Source of the DNA: JBCBKU01 sp965267475 | GTDB lineage: Bacteria > Pseudomonadota > Alphaproteobacteria > Rhodobacterales > Rhodobacteraceae | DNA length: 64,000 nt | Reading direction: 5' to 3' | Assembly (NCBI GenBank): GCA_965267475.1 | Contig: OZ254079.1 | Coordinates: forward strand, 1,798,001-1,862,000 | In this document: positions 24,698 to 32,722 of the stretch, in pieces | Layout: the number at the start of each line of letters is the position of its first letter | Numbering within the stretch: position 1 is the stretch's first letter | Position numbers and translations under genes: made by a program | Notes under the pieces: generated by a model | The model's database searches: none | The model's input: the letters and a program-made list of their open reading frames with translations, nothing else | Told to the model about the DNA's origin: nothing

Positions 24698-25558
24698 GTG
24701 ACGCCACCGCGGATGTTGTTCTGCGTGGGCGCAACGAAGGCCGGGACAAGTTGGCTGTACCGCTATCTTGCAGATCATCCCGATTGTCATCTGCGCACGG
24801 TGAAAGAGCTTCATTTCTTTGACGCGATCGAAAAAGGCCGGGTCCGCCAGGAAATCGAGGGTCTGAAACGGGCCATCGCGGCGATGGAGGCAAGGGTTTT
24901 GGCCGAGCCCGGGCAGAACTTGGACTATCGCGCTGCCCATATCGCGGATCGGCGGGATCTGATCAAAACCCTGCGGTCGAAGGATACAGGCGCTTATCTG
25001 GACTATCTGTCGGACGGCGCGCGGCAGAATGCAGTTCTTGCGGACATCACGCCCGCCTATGCGCTTTTGCCGGTTGAGCGGCTGAGGGACATGGCGGCGC
25101 TGAGCGACAAGGCGAGATTCCTCTACATCCTCCGCGACCCCGTGGATCGGCTTTGGAGCCATGTGCGCATGATGGCCAAGCGCCGCGCGCCTGACGGAAG
25201 GGCGCAAGCCGCTGACGCAGCGACCATCCTGAAACAGACGCTTCAGGGGCAGGAGCGTGCGATTGAAATCCGTGGCGACTATGTTGGTGCCCTTGACCGG
25301 TTGGACGCGGCGCTGCCTGCCGACCGTTGGAAGGTCGTCTTCTATGAAGACCTGTTTACCGGCAACGCCTTAGCAGAGATTTGCGACTTTCTTGGCATCG
25401 CGGCCCATCCCGGGGATCTGGGAAAACGGGCCCATATGGGTCAACCGCTTGCGATGGCAGAGGCCCAGCGCGCGGCCGCGCGAAGCTGGCTTCGCCCTCA
25501 GTATGACGGGGTGGCCCAACGGTTCGGCAGACTGCCCGATGCCTGGGATGCGGAATGA
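24698..25558 (+). CDS. sulfotransferase-family protein inserted between nuoC and nuoD
   Basis: 286 residues, GTG start 5 bases after nuoC. The N-terminal FCVGATKAGTSWLYRYL is the phosphosulfate loop of PAPS-dependent sulfotransferases, and FLYILRDPVDRLWSHV is the second (3'-phosphate) motif. VVFYEDLFTGNALAEICDFLG matches the C-terminal region. It presumably transfers sulfate from PAPS to a hydroxyl group, acceptor unknown. No link to complex I is known to me. It sits tightly behind nuoC but 145 bases ahead of nuoD. A recent insertion is not indicated by composition. Confidence 0.84.
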   Translation: MTPPRMLFCVGATKAGTSWLYRYLADHPDCHLRTVKELHFFDAIEKGRVRQEIEGLKRAIAAMEARVLAEPGQNLDYRAAHIADRRDLIKTLRSKDTGAYLDYLSDGARQNAVLADITPAYALLPVERLRDMAALSDKARFLYILRDPVDRLWSHVRMMAKRRAPDGRAQAADAATILKQTLQGQERAIEIRGDYVGALDRLDAALPADRWKVVFYEDLFTGNALAEICDFLGIAAHPGDLGKRAHMGQPLAMAEAQRAAARSWLRPQYDGVAQRFGRLPDAWDAE

Positions 25559-25595
25559 TGGGTCGCCATTCCCGAAAAAAGCGTTCTTCGTTTGC

Positions 25596-25630
25596 AGCCG
25601 ACCGAAGATTTTGTCAAAGAAAGGTCGGCT
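25596..25630 (+). promoter_or_regulatory. stem-loop in the sulfotransferase-nuoD gap
   Basis: AGCCGACC and GGTCGGCT form an 8-base perfect stem with a 19-base loop, in the 145-base gap before nuoD. There is no T-run behind it. It may be a processing or stability element, and TTGTCA at 25611 could also be part of an internal promoter. Confidence 0.4.
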
Positions 25631-25703
25631 ACACATGTGTCACCGGAATAGGGTATCATGGGCGGGCACGCGCCGTGGATAACCCGAAAGCAGAGGCAGC
25701 GAC

Positions 25704-26921
25704 ATGATGGATGGATCCAAGGGATTTGAAGACGCGCTGACGGGCGAACAGAAGATCCGAAATTTCAACATCAACTTCGGCCCGCAACACCCTGCGGCAC
25801 ACGGTGTTTTGCGCCTTGTGCTTGAGCTGGATGGTGAGATCGTGGAACGCTGCGATCCGCATATCGGTCTGCTTCATCGCGGGACCGAGAAGCTGATGGA
25901 AAGCCGGACCTATCTTCAGAATCTGCCGTATTTCGACCGGTTGGATTACGTGGCGCCGATGAATCAGGAACACGCCTGGTGCCTGGCCATCGAGAAACTG
26001 ACAGGGACCGAAGTGCCGCGACGGGCATCGCTGATCCGGGTGCTGTATTCCGAAATTGGCCGTATCCTCAACCACTTGCTGAATGTGACGACGCAAGCGA
26101 TGGATGTCGGTGCCTTGACCCCGCCGCTTTGGGGGTTCGAGGAACGCGAAAAGCTGATGGTGTTCTATGAACGGGCTTGTGGGGCGCGGCTTCACGCGGC
26201 CTATTTCCGGCCGGGCGGGGTGCATCAGGATCTGCCCGATGAACTGCTGGACGACATCGAAGAATGGGCCATCGATTTTCCGCGCGTGATGGATGATATC
26301 GATGGGCTTCTGACCGAAAACCGGATCTTCAAGCAGCGCAATGTCGATATCGGCGTCGTGACCGAAGAGGACATTCAAAACTGGGCGTTCTCAGGTGTCA
26401 TGGTTCGCGGGTCCGGGCTCGCCTGGGATCTTCGACGCGCGCAACCTTATGAATGCTATGACGAATTCGACTTTCAGATTCCTGTCGGCAAGAATGGCGA
26501 CTGTTATGATCGCTATCTCGTCCGGATGGAGGAAATGCGCCAGTCCCTGTCGATCATACGCCAGGCCATCGTGAAGCTGCGCGAGGCGACCGGCGATGTG
26601 ATGTCGCGGGGCAAGATCACACCGCCCAAACGCGGCGAGATGAAAACCTCGATGGAAGCGCTGATCCATCACTTCAAACTGTATACCGAAGGCTTCCACG
26701 TGCCCGAGGGCGAGGTCTATGCCGCTGTCGAGGCGCCGAAGGGGGAGTTCGGCGTGTATCTGGTGGCCGATGGCACGAACCGGCCATACCGCGCGAAACT
26801 GCGGGCCCCGGGTTTCCCGCATTTGCAGGCGATGGATCACGTCGCGGGCGGCCACCAATTGGCCGATGTTGCAGCGATCATCGGCACCATGGACATTGTG
26901 TTCGGAGAGATTGATCGCTGA
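25704..26921 (+). CDS. nuoD: NADH-quinone oxidoreductase subunit D
   Basis: The 49-kDa subunit, which with NuoB forms the quinone pocket. The 405-residue protein has NINFGPQHPAAHGVLRLVLE (quinone-site His), GLLHRGTEKLMESRTY, FDRLDYVAPMNQEHAW and the C-terminal motif ADVAAIIGTMDIVFGEIDR. It starts with a double Met (ATGATG at 25704). Its stop shares a base with the next start (TGATG). It is clearly functional, with no disrupted region. Confidence 0.98.
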   Translation: MMDGSKGFEDALTGEQKIRNFNINFGPQHPAAHGVLRLVLELDGEIVERCDPHIGLLHRGTEKLMESRTYLQNLPYFDRLDYVAPMNQEHAWCLAIEKLTGTEVPRRASLIRVLYSEIGRILNHLLNVTTQAMDVGALTPPLWGFEEREKLMVFYERACGARLHAAYFRPGGVHQDLPDELLDDIEEWAIDFPRVMDDIDGLLTENRIFKQRNVDIGVVTEEDIQNWAFSGVMVRGSGLAWDLRRAQPYECYDEFDFQIPVGKNGDCYDRYLVRMEEMRQSLSIIRQAIVKLREATGDVMSRGKITPPKRGEMKTSMEALIHHFKLYTEGFHVPEGEVYAAVEAPKGEFGVYLVADGTNRPYRAKLRAPGFPHLQAMDHVAGGHQLADVAAIIGTMDIVFGEIDR

Positions 26922-27271
26922 TGTTGACCGGCCTAGGCATCGCGATTGGTTTGGGCACGGCGGCCCTGATGCTTTTTGCAGCCGTCAAAGTGGCGTCTTA
27001 TCCGGCGGATTTCGGGCATCTGGAAACGCATCTGCCCTTGGCGATGGCGGCTCGTTACATCGTCTTTGCCCTGATCGCGCTGGGGCTGGTGATAGCGGGG
27101 GCGCCACAGGGCCTTGGCTGGTTTCTTGCCGCGCTTGTGACGTTAGGCCTGATCGATAGTTGGATTTACCGCGATGAAGACGTGTTGCTTCTGCATCTGG
27201 GAGCCACGGCAATAGGGGTCGCGGCGTTGATACTGTTTATTATTTGGGGCACGGCAAACGGGTCAGGTTAG
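26921..27271 (+). CDS. small membrane protein between nuoD and nuoE
   Basis: 116 residues, mostly hydrophobic, with about four membrane helices (LTGLGIAIGLGTAALMLFAA, YIVFALIALGLVIAG, FLAALVTLGLI, and TAIGVAALILFIIWG). An acidic patch, YRDEDVLLLHLG, lies between helices three and four. No recognised family. Coupled to nuoD by TGATG, it must be made at a similar level to a complex I subunit. Confidence 0.68.
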   Translation: MLTGLGIAIGLGTAALMLFAAVKVASYPADFGHLETHLPLAMAARYIVFALIALGLVIAGAPQGLGWFLAALVTLGLIDSWIYRDEDVLLLHLGATAIGVAALILFIIWGTANGSG

Positions 27272-27313
27272 ACGCGATCGCGCCCGGTTCAAAACCATGA
27301 GGGAAAGGCAAAC

Positions 27314-27826
27314 ATGAAACACATTGCGATACTGGCAGCGGTTCTGACCGCAGCACCAGCCTTTGCCCAGGATGACGCGAGCCGATTGGAAGATCTGGTC
27401 AACAACTCTATCGGTTACGCCAATATCGACGAAGGGATCCTGCTGATCGAAGACGATATCTCGTCGAATATCTGCAAGATCGACATCTCGGACGCGTTCT
27501 TTTTCGGGTATCAGGCCGGGGATGAGGATGGCATGAACGCCGCCAAGCCAACCGTCATCTGCGTGCCCACGCCGGATATGGTGGCCGACGCGAACGCGAA
27601 CGCAGGGGGCGACATTCCCGGCCTGGACGACATGGTGGACCAGTCGATCGGCTATGTGAACATCGCGCCCGGGACGCTTCTGATCGAGGATGACGTGTCG
27701 AGCCATATTTGCCGCATCCAAATCAACGATGCCTATTTTCTGGCCTATGCGACCGGAAATGCGGATGGTCGCGGCACAGCGGCACCCACCATCATCTGCG
27801 TCCCCACACCCGAGGTTGCCCGGTGA
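27314..27826 (+). CDS. secreted protein made of two tandem copies of one 65-residue unit
   Basis: 170 residues: signal peptide 1-19 (ending APAFAQ) and two ungapped repeats, residues 25-89 and 104-168, offset by exactly 79. By my count 38 of 65 positions are identical, including NSIGY/QSIGY, LLIEDD, SS-x-IC and ICVPTP. Each unit holds two cysteines (54 and 83; 133 and 162), which could form one disulfide per unit. I do not recognise the domain. It is exported by a gene placed inside the complex I operon, and overlaps the next gene as GTGA. Confidence 0.72.
   Translation: MKHIAILAAVLTAAPAFAQDDASRLEDLVNNSIGYANIDEGILLIEDDISSNICKIDISDAFFFGYQAGDEDGMNAAKPTVICVPTPDMVADANANAGGDIPGLDDMVDQSIGYVNIAPGTLLIEDDVSSHICRIQINDAYFLAYATGNADGRGTAAPTIICVPTPEVAR
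27386..27817 (+). repeat. intragenic tandem duplication, two 195-base units
   Basis: Units 27386-27580 and 27623-27817 encode the two homologous domains of the secreted protein. They are separated by 42 bases encoding an Asn/Ala/Gly-rich linker. Divergence at the DNA level shows the event is not recent. Confidence 0.8.
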
Positions 27827-28098
27827 AACGGATCGGCGCGGTCCTTGCCCTGCTAATGTCCGGCGCGTTGAGCGCTGGCGCGCATCCGGCTGAGGAGCCG
27901 CACCTGCAACATATCTTGGCTGCCCTTGCCGAACACGATTGCACCATGACAAGCGACGTTGAAAGCCATGCACCGCCCGGGCCCGGATATCCCCGGGAAG
28001 ACGTACGCGACATCTTGTCCATGCTTCTGAAAGACGACTTGGCCCAGGGTGACCGTAAACGCGGTCGGCTCGGCCTTTTTAAAGAGGCCTGCGCATGA
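27823..28098 (+). CDS. small secreted hypothetical protein
   Basis: 91 residues from a GTG that overlaps the upstream stop (GTGA). A signal peptide (IGAVLALLMSGALSAGAHPA) precedes a short helical domain with HDCTMTSDVESHA and DVRDILSMLLKDDLAQGD. Two cysteines remain after cleavage, one of them next to the C-terminus (KEACA). No family recognised. The next tiny frame overlaps its stop as ATGA. Confidence 0.6.
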   Translation: MKRIGAVLALLMSGALSAGAHPAEEPHLQHILAALAEHDCTMTSDVESHAPPGPGYPREDVRDILSMLLKDDLAQGDRKRGRLGLFKEACA

Positions 28099-28223
28099 TC
28101 GCGCTGGGCGCCTCAAGCCTTCTGTTCGGCCTTGGCCTGCTCGGTTCTCCGGGTCAAGTTGTGGCCGCCGCCTTCCTTGGCGCAAACGCCGTCTTCATCA
28201 ACCCATCGCTCTTGCAGCTTTGA
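28095..28223 (+). CDS. possible 42-residue hydrophobic peptide
   Basis: A short frame that begins in an ATGA overlap with the preceding gene and ends 21 bases before nuoE. The product is almost wholly apolar (LLFGLGLLGSPGQVVAAAFL), one membrane helix. The overlap and the absence of a competing frame support it, but so short a frame may be chance. Confidence 0.42.
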   Translation: MIALGASSLLFGLGLLGSPGQVVAAAFLGANAVFINPSLLQL

Positions 28224-28244
28224 CGCCCCAAGCCAGGATCAAAT

Positions 28245-29393
28245 ATGCTCCGCCGACTTCATCCAGACCAGCCAGATACCTTCGCCTACACGCCTGCCAA
28301 TCAGGCCTGGGCCGAGGCACAGATCACCAAATATCCTGACGGTCGTCAGGCCAGTGCCGTCATTCCGCTTCTCTGGCGGGCCCAGGAACAGGAAGGCTGG
28401 CTAAGCCGGGCAGCCATCGAACATGTCGCAGGGATGCTCGATCTGGCCTATATCCGGGTGCTTGAGGTCGCGACATTCTATTTCATGTTTCAGCTTCAGC
28501 CGGTGGGTTCGGTTGCGCATATCCAGATTTGCGGGACGACTTCCTGCATGATTTGCGGTGCGGAAGATCTGATGGCGGTTTGCAAGGAAAAGATCGCCGA
28601 AGCCCCGCACGCGCTGTCCGACGACGGCAAGTTCAGCTGGGAAGAGGTGGAATGCCTGGGGGCCTGTGCCAATGCGCCAATGGCCCAGATCGGCAAGGAT
28701 TACTATGAGGATCTGACCGCTGAAAGTTTCGCGGGATTGCTCGACGCCATGGCCCGTGGTGAAGTGCCGCGCCCGGGTCCGCAAAACGGGCGCTATGCCT
28801 CTGAACCCGCGGGCGGGCTGACATCGCTTGAAGGCTTCGCCACAGAGCCCGCCGATGGCAATGCAAGCGTCCATCTGGCCACGTCCATCGGGGACACGAT
28901 CAAACGCATCGACGGAACCGAAGTGCCGCTTGTCGCGCCCTGGCAAGGGCAGGGCGGTGACCCGTCCCCCGCGTCAGAGCCCGAGCCGGCACCCGCAACG
29001 CCGCCCGTCTCTGCGGTCGAGGACGCGCCTGCGCCAGAACCTGAGCCCGCACCAGAGTCGGAACCTGCGCCCGAACCCGCGCCAGCCGCGGCCACTGCAC
29101 CGGTGGACGGGCCGGGGAAAAAACCGGCAACACTCACCGAGGCGCGGGACGGCAAGGCGGATAACCTGAAGCTCATCAAAGGTGTCGGGCCGAAGCTTGA
29201 AAAGCTGTGCAATACGCTTGGGTTCTATCACTTCGACCAGATCGCGGCCTGGACAGCGGAGGAGGTCGCCTGGGTCGATCAGAACCTTGAAGGGTTCAAG
29301 GGACGCGTGACCCGCGACACTTGGGTCGAACAGGCCAGGATTCTGGCCGAGGGCGGAGAGACAGAATTTTCGGCGCGCTCGAAGAAAAAGTGA
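28245..29393 (+). CDS. nuoE: NADH-quinone oxidoreductase subunit E with C-terminal helix-hairpin-helix extension
   Basis: The 24-kDa subunit with the [2Fe-2S] cluster N1a. In the first 165 residues the ligands are Cys96, Cys101, Cys137 and Cys141 in a thioredoxin-like fold. At 382 residues it is over twice the E. coli length. A Pro/Glu-rich linker (about 245-300) leads to residues 308-376, starting LKLIKGVGPKLEKL, a helix-hairpin-helix type domain of the COG3743 kind that also occurs fused to other alphaproteobacterial proteins. The same domain recurs in the next gene. The extension is known in Rhodobacteraceae NuoE, but its role is not known to me. Confidence 0.95.
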   Translation: MLRRLHPDQPDTFAYTPANQAWAEAQITKYPDGRQASAVIPLLWRAQEQEGWLSRAAIEHVAGMLDLAYIRVLEVATFYFMFQLQPVGSVAHIQICGTTSCMICGAEDLMAVCKEKIAEAPHALSDDGKFSWEEVECLGACANAPMAQIGKDYYEDLTAESFAGLLDAMARGEVPRPGPQNGRYASEPAGGLTSLEGFATEPADGNASVHLATSIGDTIKRIDGTEVPLVAPWQGQGGDPSPASEPEPAPATPPVSAVEDAPAPEPEPAPESEPAPEPAPAAATAPVDGPGKKPATLTEARDGKADNLKLIKGVGPKLEKLCNTLGFYHFDQIAAWTAEEVAWVDQNLEGFKGRVTRDTWVEQARILAEGGETEFSARSKKK

Positions 29394-30208
29394 TAAGCCC
29401 GAAGAAAAGGGTCTAGAACGGACAGGGAGATCTGGAGATGTCGAAACGCAGCTTGGACTCACTTGCGCTGATTGCGGTTTTCACCGGCGCGGTGTGGCTG
29501 ATTGCCTTTCTCATGTTGCTTGTTGTCGGTGAGTTCGCGTTCATGGGCGCGTTTTTCCTTGCCGGGTTGATTGCCATAGCCGTGGCCATTTTCCTGTGGT
29601 TCGCGTTCAAGCCTGCTGGCGTTGCGCGCGCGCCTGTCACGGCGAAAGTGGCGGCCCCTGCGCCAGCGCCTGCGCCGCCGCCACCGGCTCCTGCGCCAGC
29701 TCCCGCACCGCCAGTTGCGGCTGCACCCGAGCCGGAACCTGAGCCAGAGCCCGTGCCTGAGCCAGAGCCCGCACCCGAACCGGTCGCAGAGACACCTGCG
29801 CCAGAGCCGATGCCTGAGCCGGAACCAATGCCGGAGCCAGAGCCAATGCCAGAGCCGGAGCCGGAACCAATTCCCGAACCTGCGCCGGTGGCTGCCGATG
29901 CAGGCGCCGTCGATTACGATGGCGACGGCAAGCTGGAAGGCACCGACGAGGGCACGCGCCCGGCCGGGCTTGACGGACCGCGCGGCGGTGTGGCTGACGA
30001 CCTGAAACGGATCAAGGGCATCGGGCCGGGGCTAGAAAAGCTATGCAACTCGCTTGGCTTCTACCACTTCGATCAGATTGCGGCCTGGACCTCGGACGAG
30101 GTCGCCTGGGTCGACGCAAACCTGAAAGGGTTCAAGGGCCGCGTGACGCGCGACACCTGGGTCGAGCAGGCGCGTCTTCTGGCCTCGGGTGGCGAAACCG
30201 AGTTCTCA
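29166..30208 (+). repeat. duplicated helix-hairpin-helix coding segment (29166-29372 and 30002-30208)
   Basis: Two 207-base segments encode nearly identical 69-residue domains at the ends of nuoE and the next gene. Most differences are third-position changes, so the protein sequence has been held by selection or the copies have been homogenised. Confidence 0.8.
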
Positions 30209-30238
30209 AAGAAGGTGGATGACGGCGACGTCTATTGA
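29438..30238 (+). CDS. membrane-anchored Pro/Glu-rich protein with NuoE-type C-terminal domain
   Basis: 266 residues. Two membrane helices (ALIAVFTGAVWLIAFLMLLV, FFLAGLIAIAVAIFLWFAF) are followed by a long linker (65-150) rich in PAPAP and then PEPEP/PMPEPE repeats, and a C-terminal domain 189-257. That domain is identical at 59 of 69 positions (my count) to residues 308-376 of NuoE, encoded just upstream. The linker also parallels that of NuoE. The obvious reading is a duplication of the 3' part of nuoE joined to a membrane anchor. It might tether or dimerise with NuoE or bind a common partner (inference). Confidence 0.75.
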   Translation: MSKRSLDSLALIAVFTGAVWLIAFLMLLVVGEFAFMGAFFLAGLIAIAVAIFLWFAFKPAGVARAPVTAKVAAPAPAPAPPPPAPAPAPAPPVAAAPEPEPEPEPVPEPEPAPEPVAETPAPEPMPEPEPMPEPEPMPEPEPEPIPEPAPVAADAGAVDYDGDGKLEGTDEGTRPAGLDGPRGGVADDLKRIKGIGPGLEKLCNSLGFYHFDQIAAWTSDEVAWVDANLKGFKGRVTRDTWVEQARLLASGGETEFSKKVDDGDVY

Positions 30239-30353
30239 CGTATCTCCGGTAACGTTGCCTCAACCGGACATCGACAAGATAGGCGGGCGCGCCGCCTCGG
30301 CGGGCCCGCACCCATGAGACGCCACACGCGCCACAAATGGATCAGGCAAAGGC

Positions 30354-30578
30354 ATGACCCAACCAGACCCCAACGATCAGGCTTTTGCGCGGCAGGCGCG
30401 GTTCGTTGCGCTTGTGATCGCGGGGGCCGGGGTCTTGGCGATCCTTGCGCCGTGGTTGACGCAGGCCCTTGGCCTCGCACCCCGTTTCGAATTCCTGTTC
30501 TACCTCATTGCGATGGGCGCCTTCGTTTGGGCTATGGTGGTCCTTGCGCGGATGTGGAACAAGCGGCGTAACACATAG
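30354..30578 (+). CDS. two-helix membrane protein (DUF5337-like)
   Basis: 74 residues: a short polar N-terminus and two hydrophobic helices (LVIAGAGVLAILAPWLTQAL, LFYLIAMGAFVWAMVVLA) with a basic tail, WNKRRNT. It resembles the small Rhodobacteraceae proteins labelled DUF5337 that lie next to nuoF, a recollection I hold with moderate certainty. It could be a lineage-specific accessory subunit. The 115 bases before it hold no other frame I can support. Confidence 0.68.
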   Translation: MTQPDPNDQAFARQARFVALVIAGAGVLAILAPWLTQALGLAPRFEFLFYLIAMGAFVWAMVVLARMWNKRRNT

Positions 30579-30601
30579 TTCAGACCGTCGGAGATGCAGC
30601 G

Positions 30602-31900
30602 ATGCTGAAAGACGAAGACCGGATATTCACCAATCTGTACGGGATGCACGACCGGACGCTGGCAGGTGCGCGGAAGCGTGGCCATTGGGATGGCACGGCG
30701 GGGCTGATCCAGAAGGGCCGCGACTGGATCATCGACGAGATGAAGGCGAGCGGTTTGCGCGGTCGCGGCGGCGCTGGGTTCCCGACTGGACTGAAATGGT
30801 CGTTCATGCCCAAGGAAAGCGATGGTCGCCCGGCCTATCTGGTCGTGAATGCCGACGAATCCGAGCCCGGGACCTGCAAGGACCGCGAAATCATGCGCCA
30901 CGATCCGCATACGCTGATCGAAGGCTGCCTGATCGCGTCGTTCGCGATGCAGGCCCATGCGTGTTACATCTACATCCGCGGCGAATACATCCGCGAGAAA
31001 GAGGCACTGCAAAACGCCATTGACGAGGCTTATGACGCGGGGCTCCTGGGCCGGAATGCGGCAGGGTCAGGCTGGGACTTCGACCTTTTCCTGCATCATG
31101 GCGCCGGGGCCTATATCTGCGGCGAGGAAACCGCGCTTCTTGAAAGTCTGGAAGGCAAGAAGGGCATGCCCCGGATGAAGCCACCATTCCCAGCGGGTGC
31201 AGGGCTTTATGGCTGCCCGACCACCGTGAACAACGTGGAATCCATTGCCGTTGTTCCAACGGTCCTCAGGCGCGGGGCTGAGTGGTTTTCGTCCATTGGT
31301 CGCCCGAACAACACAGGGACCAAAATCTACGCTATCTCGGGCCATGTGAATAACCCCTGCGTGGTCGAAGACGCCATGTCGATCCCGTTCGAGGAACTGA
31401 TCGAAAAGCATTGCGGCGGCATCCGCGGCGGCTGGGACAACCTGAAGGCCGTGATCCCCGGGGGGTCGTCGGTGCCATGTGTGCGGGGCGAGAACATGCG
31501 CGACGCGATCATGGATTTTGATGCGCTGAAGGAAAAGGGTTCAAGCCTTGGGACGGCGGCTGTGATCGTGATGGATCAGTCGACCGATATCATCAAGGCG
31601 ATCTGGCGGCTCTCGAAGTTCTACAAGCACGAAAGCTGCGGCCAGTGCACGCCCTGCCGCGAAGGCACCGGCTGGATGATGCGTGTCATGGACCGCCTGG
31701 TGAAGGGCGAGGCGGAGGTCGAGGAAATCGACATGCTGCTCGACGTCACCAAGCAGGTTGAAGGCCACACGATCTGTGCGCTTGGCGATGCCGCGGCCTG
31801 GCCGATCCAAGGGCTGATCAAGAATTTCCGGGACGAGATTGAAGACCGGATCGCGGCCAAGCGCACCGGAAAGGTGACAGCGGCAGTTGCGGCGGAATAG
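30602..31900 (+). CDS. nuoF: NADH-quinone oxidoreductase subunit F
   Basis: The 51-kDa NADH-binding subunit that carries FMN and cluster N3. The 432-residue protein shows LRGRGGAGFPTGLKW (nucleotide/FMN glycine loop), VVNADESEPGTCKDRE, GAGAYICGEETALLESLEG and the [4Fe-4S] motif ESCGQCTPCREGT. The tail is short and Ala-rich. It lies 23 bases after the small membrane gene. All motifs are intact. Confidence 0.98.
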   Translation: MLKDEDRIFTNLYGMHDRTLAGARKRGHWDGTAGLIQKGRDWIIDEMKASGLRGRGGAGFPTGLKWSFMPKESDGRPAYLVVNADESEPGTCKDREIMRHDPHTLIEGCLIASFAMQAHACYIYIRGEYIREKEALQNAIDEAYDAGLLGRNAAGSGWDFDLFLHHGAGAYICGEETALLESLEGKKGMPRMKPPFPAGAGLYGCPTTVNNVESIAVVPTVLRRGAEWFSSIGRPNNTGTKIYAISGHVNNPCVVEDAMSIPFEELIEKHCGGIRGGWDNLKAVIPGGSSVPCVRGENMRDAIMDFDALKEKGSSLGTAAVIVMDQSTDIIKAIWRLSKFYKHESCGQCTPCREGTGWMMRVMDRLVKGEAEVEEIDMLLDVTKQVEGHTICALGDAAAWPIQGLIKNFRDEIEDRIAAKRTGKVTAAVAAE

Positions 31901-31944
31901 ATTGATGCGATTGGAAGACCAAGACAGACGAGGGAACGCGTACC

Positions 31945-32397
31945 ATGCAGGGAACAATCCTGAACTATGACCCGAGAACGGGCACGGGGCTGATCAGCGC
32001 CGAGGATGGGAAGCGATACAATTTTGAAGGCACCAGCGTCGAAGGCGACATCGGCAAGGTAAGAGCCGGTTCGAAGGTTGATTTTCAACCCGATGGCGAG
32101 AATGGCACCGCAATTTATCCTGTTGCCTCAAGTGGCGGCCAAGTCGGGCAGAAATCGAAAATCGCCGCCGGGCTTCTTGCGATTTTTCTGGGCGGGCTCG
32201 GGATCCACAAGTTCTATCTCGGCTATACCAAAGCCGGTATCATCATGCTTCTTGTGTCGATTGTCGGCTCGATCATCTTCCTTATTCCAACCATCGTGAT
32301 TGGTATCATCGCGCTGATTGAGGGCATCATCTATCTGACCAAATCGGATGATGATTTCTATGCGACGTATGAGGAAGGCGAAAAGCAGTGGTTCTAA
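31945..32397 (+). CDS. TM2-domain protein with N-terminal cold-shock-like domain
   Basis: 150 residues. Residues 1-60 look like a small beta-barrel of the cold-shock type (GTILNYDPRTGTGLISAEDG, then YNFEG). Residues 72-135 are a TM2 domain: two helices with LGGLGIHKFYLGYTKAGI, then VSIVGSIIFLIPTIVIGIIALIEG. The acidic tail has YEEGEKQWF. TM2 proteins are poorly understood membrane proteins, and this arrangement would put a nucleic-acid-binding-like domain on the cytoplasmic face. The next gene starts inside its 3' end. Confidence 0.8.
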   Translation: MQGTILNYDPRTGTGLISAEDGKRYNFEGTSVEGDIGKVRAGSKVDFQPDGENGTAIYPVASSGGQVGQKSKIAAGLLAIFLGGLGIHKFYLGYTKAGIIMLLVSIVGSIIFLIPTIVIGIIALIEGIIYLTKSDDDFYATYEEGEKQWF

Positions 32398-32701
32398 GGC
32401 CATTGCGGCGCTTTTGATCGCGGGCTCGGCACAGGCCGAGTTCCGCCAGACCGACGTTCCAACGCCCGTAGAATTGGCCATGGCGATCGATGCCGGGTGC
32501 GAACGGATTGGGATCGATGAGACGGGTTTCGCAGCGCCGCCGTTCGACAGGCTGACGGCGGATCAGATCGCAGAGTCGCGGTTTCAGGGGCTGTTGCGTG
32601 CCACGTTCATGCGGCAGACCGGTGTTGACCTATGTCATCTGGGGGAGGTTCAGATCGATGGTGGCGCCGACATCGCGCCGATTCTTCGACGGACCGAATA
32701 G
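32360..32701 (+). CDS. small secreted hypothetical protein overlapping the TM2 gene
   Basis: About 113 residues: basic N-terminus and signal peptide (SKAIAALLIAGSAQAEF) and an exported domain with two cysteines (DAGCERIGI, GVDLCHLGE). The start is uncertain: ATG 32348, 32360 or 32369, all inside the end of the TM2 gene in another frame. No family recognised. The cleavage site and the ordered spacing before the next gene support coding. Confidence 0.6.
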   Translation: MRRMRKAKSSGSKAIAALLIAGSAQAEFRQTDVPTPVELAMAIDAGCERIGIDETGFAAPPFDRLTADQIAESRFQGLLRATFMRQTGVDLCHLGEVQIDGGADIAPILRRTE

Positions 32702-32722
32702 GGAAAAGGCCAAGGACAGCCC

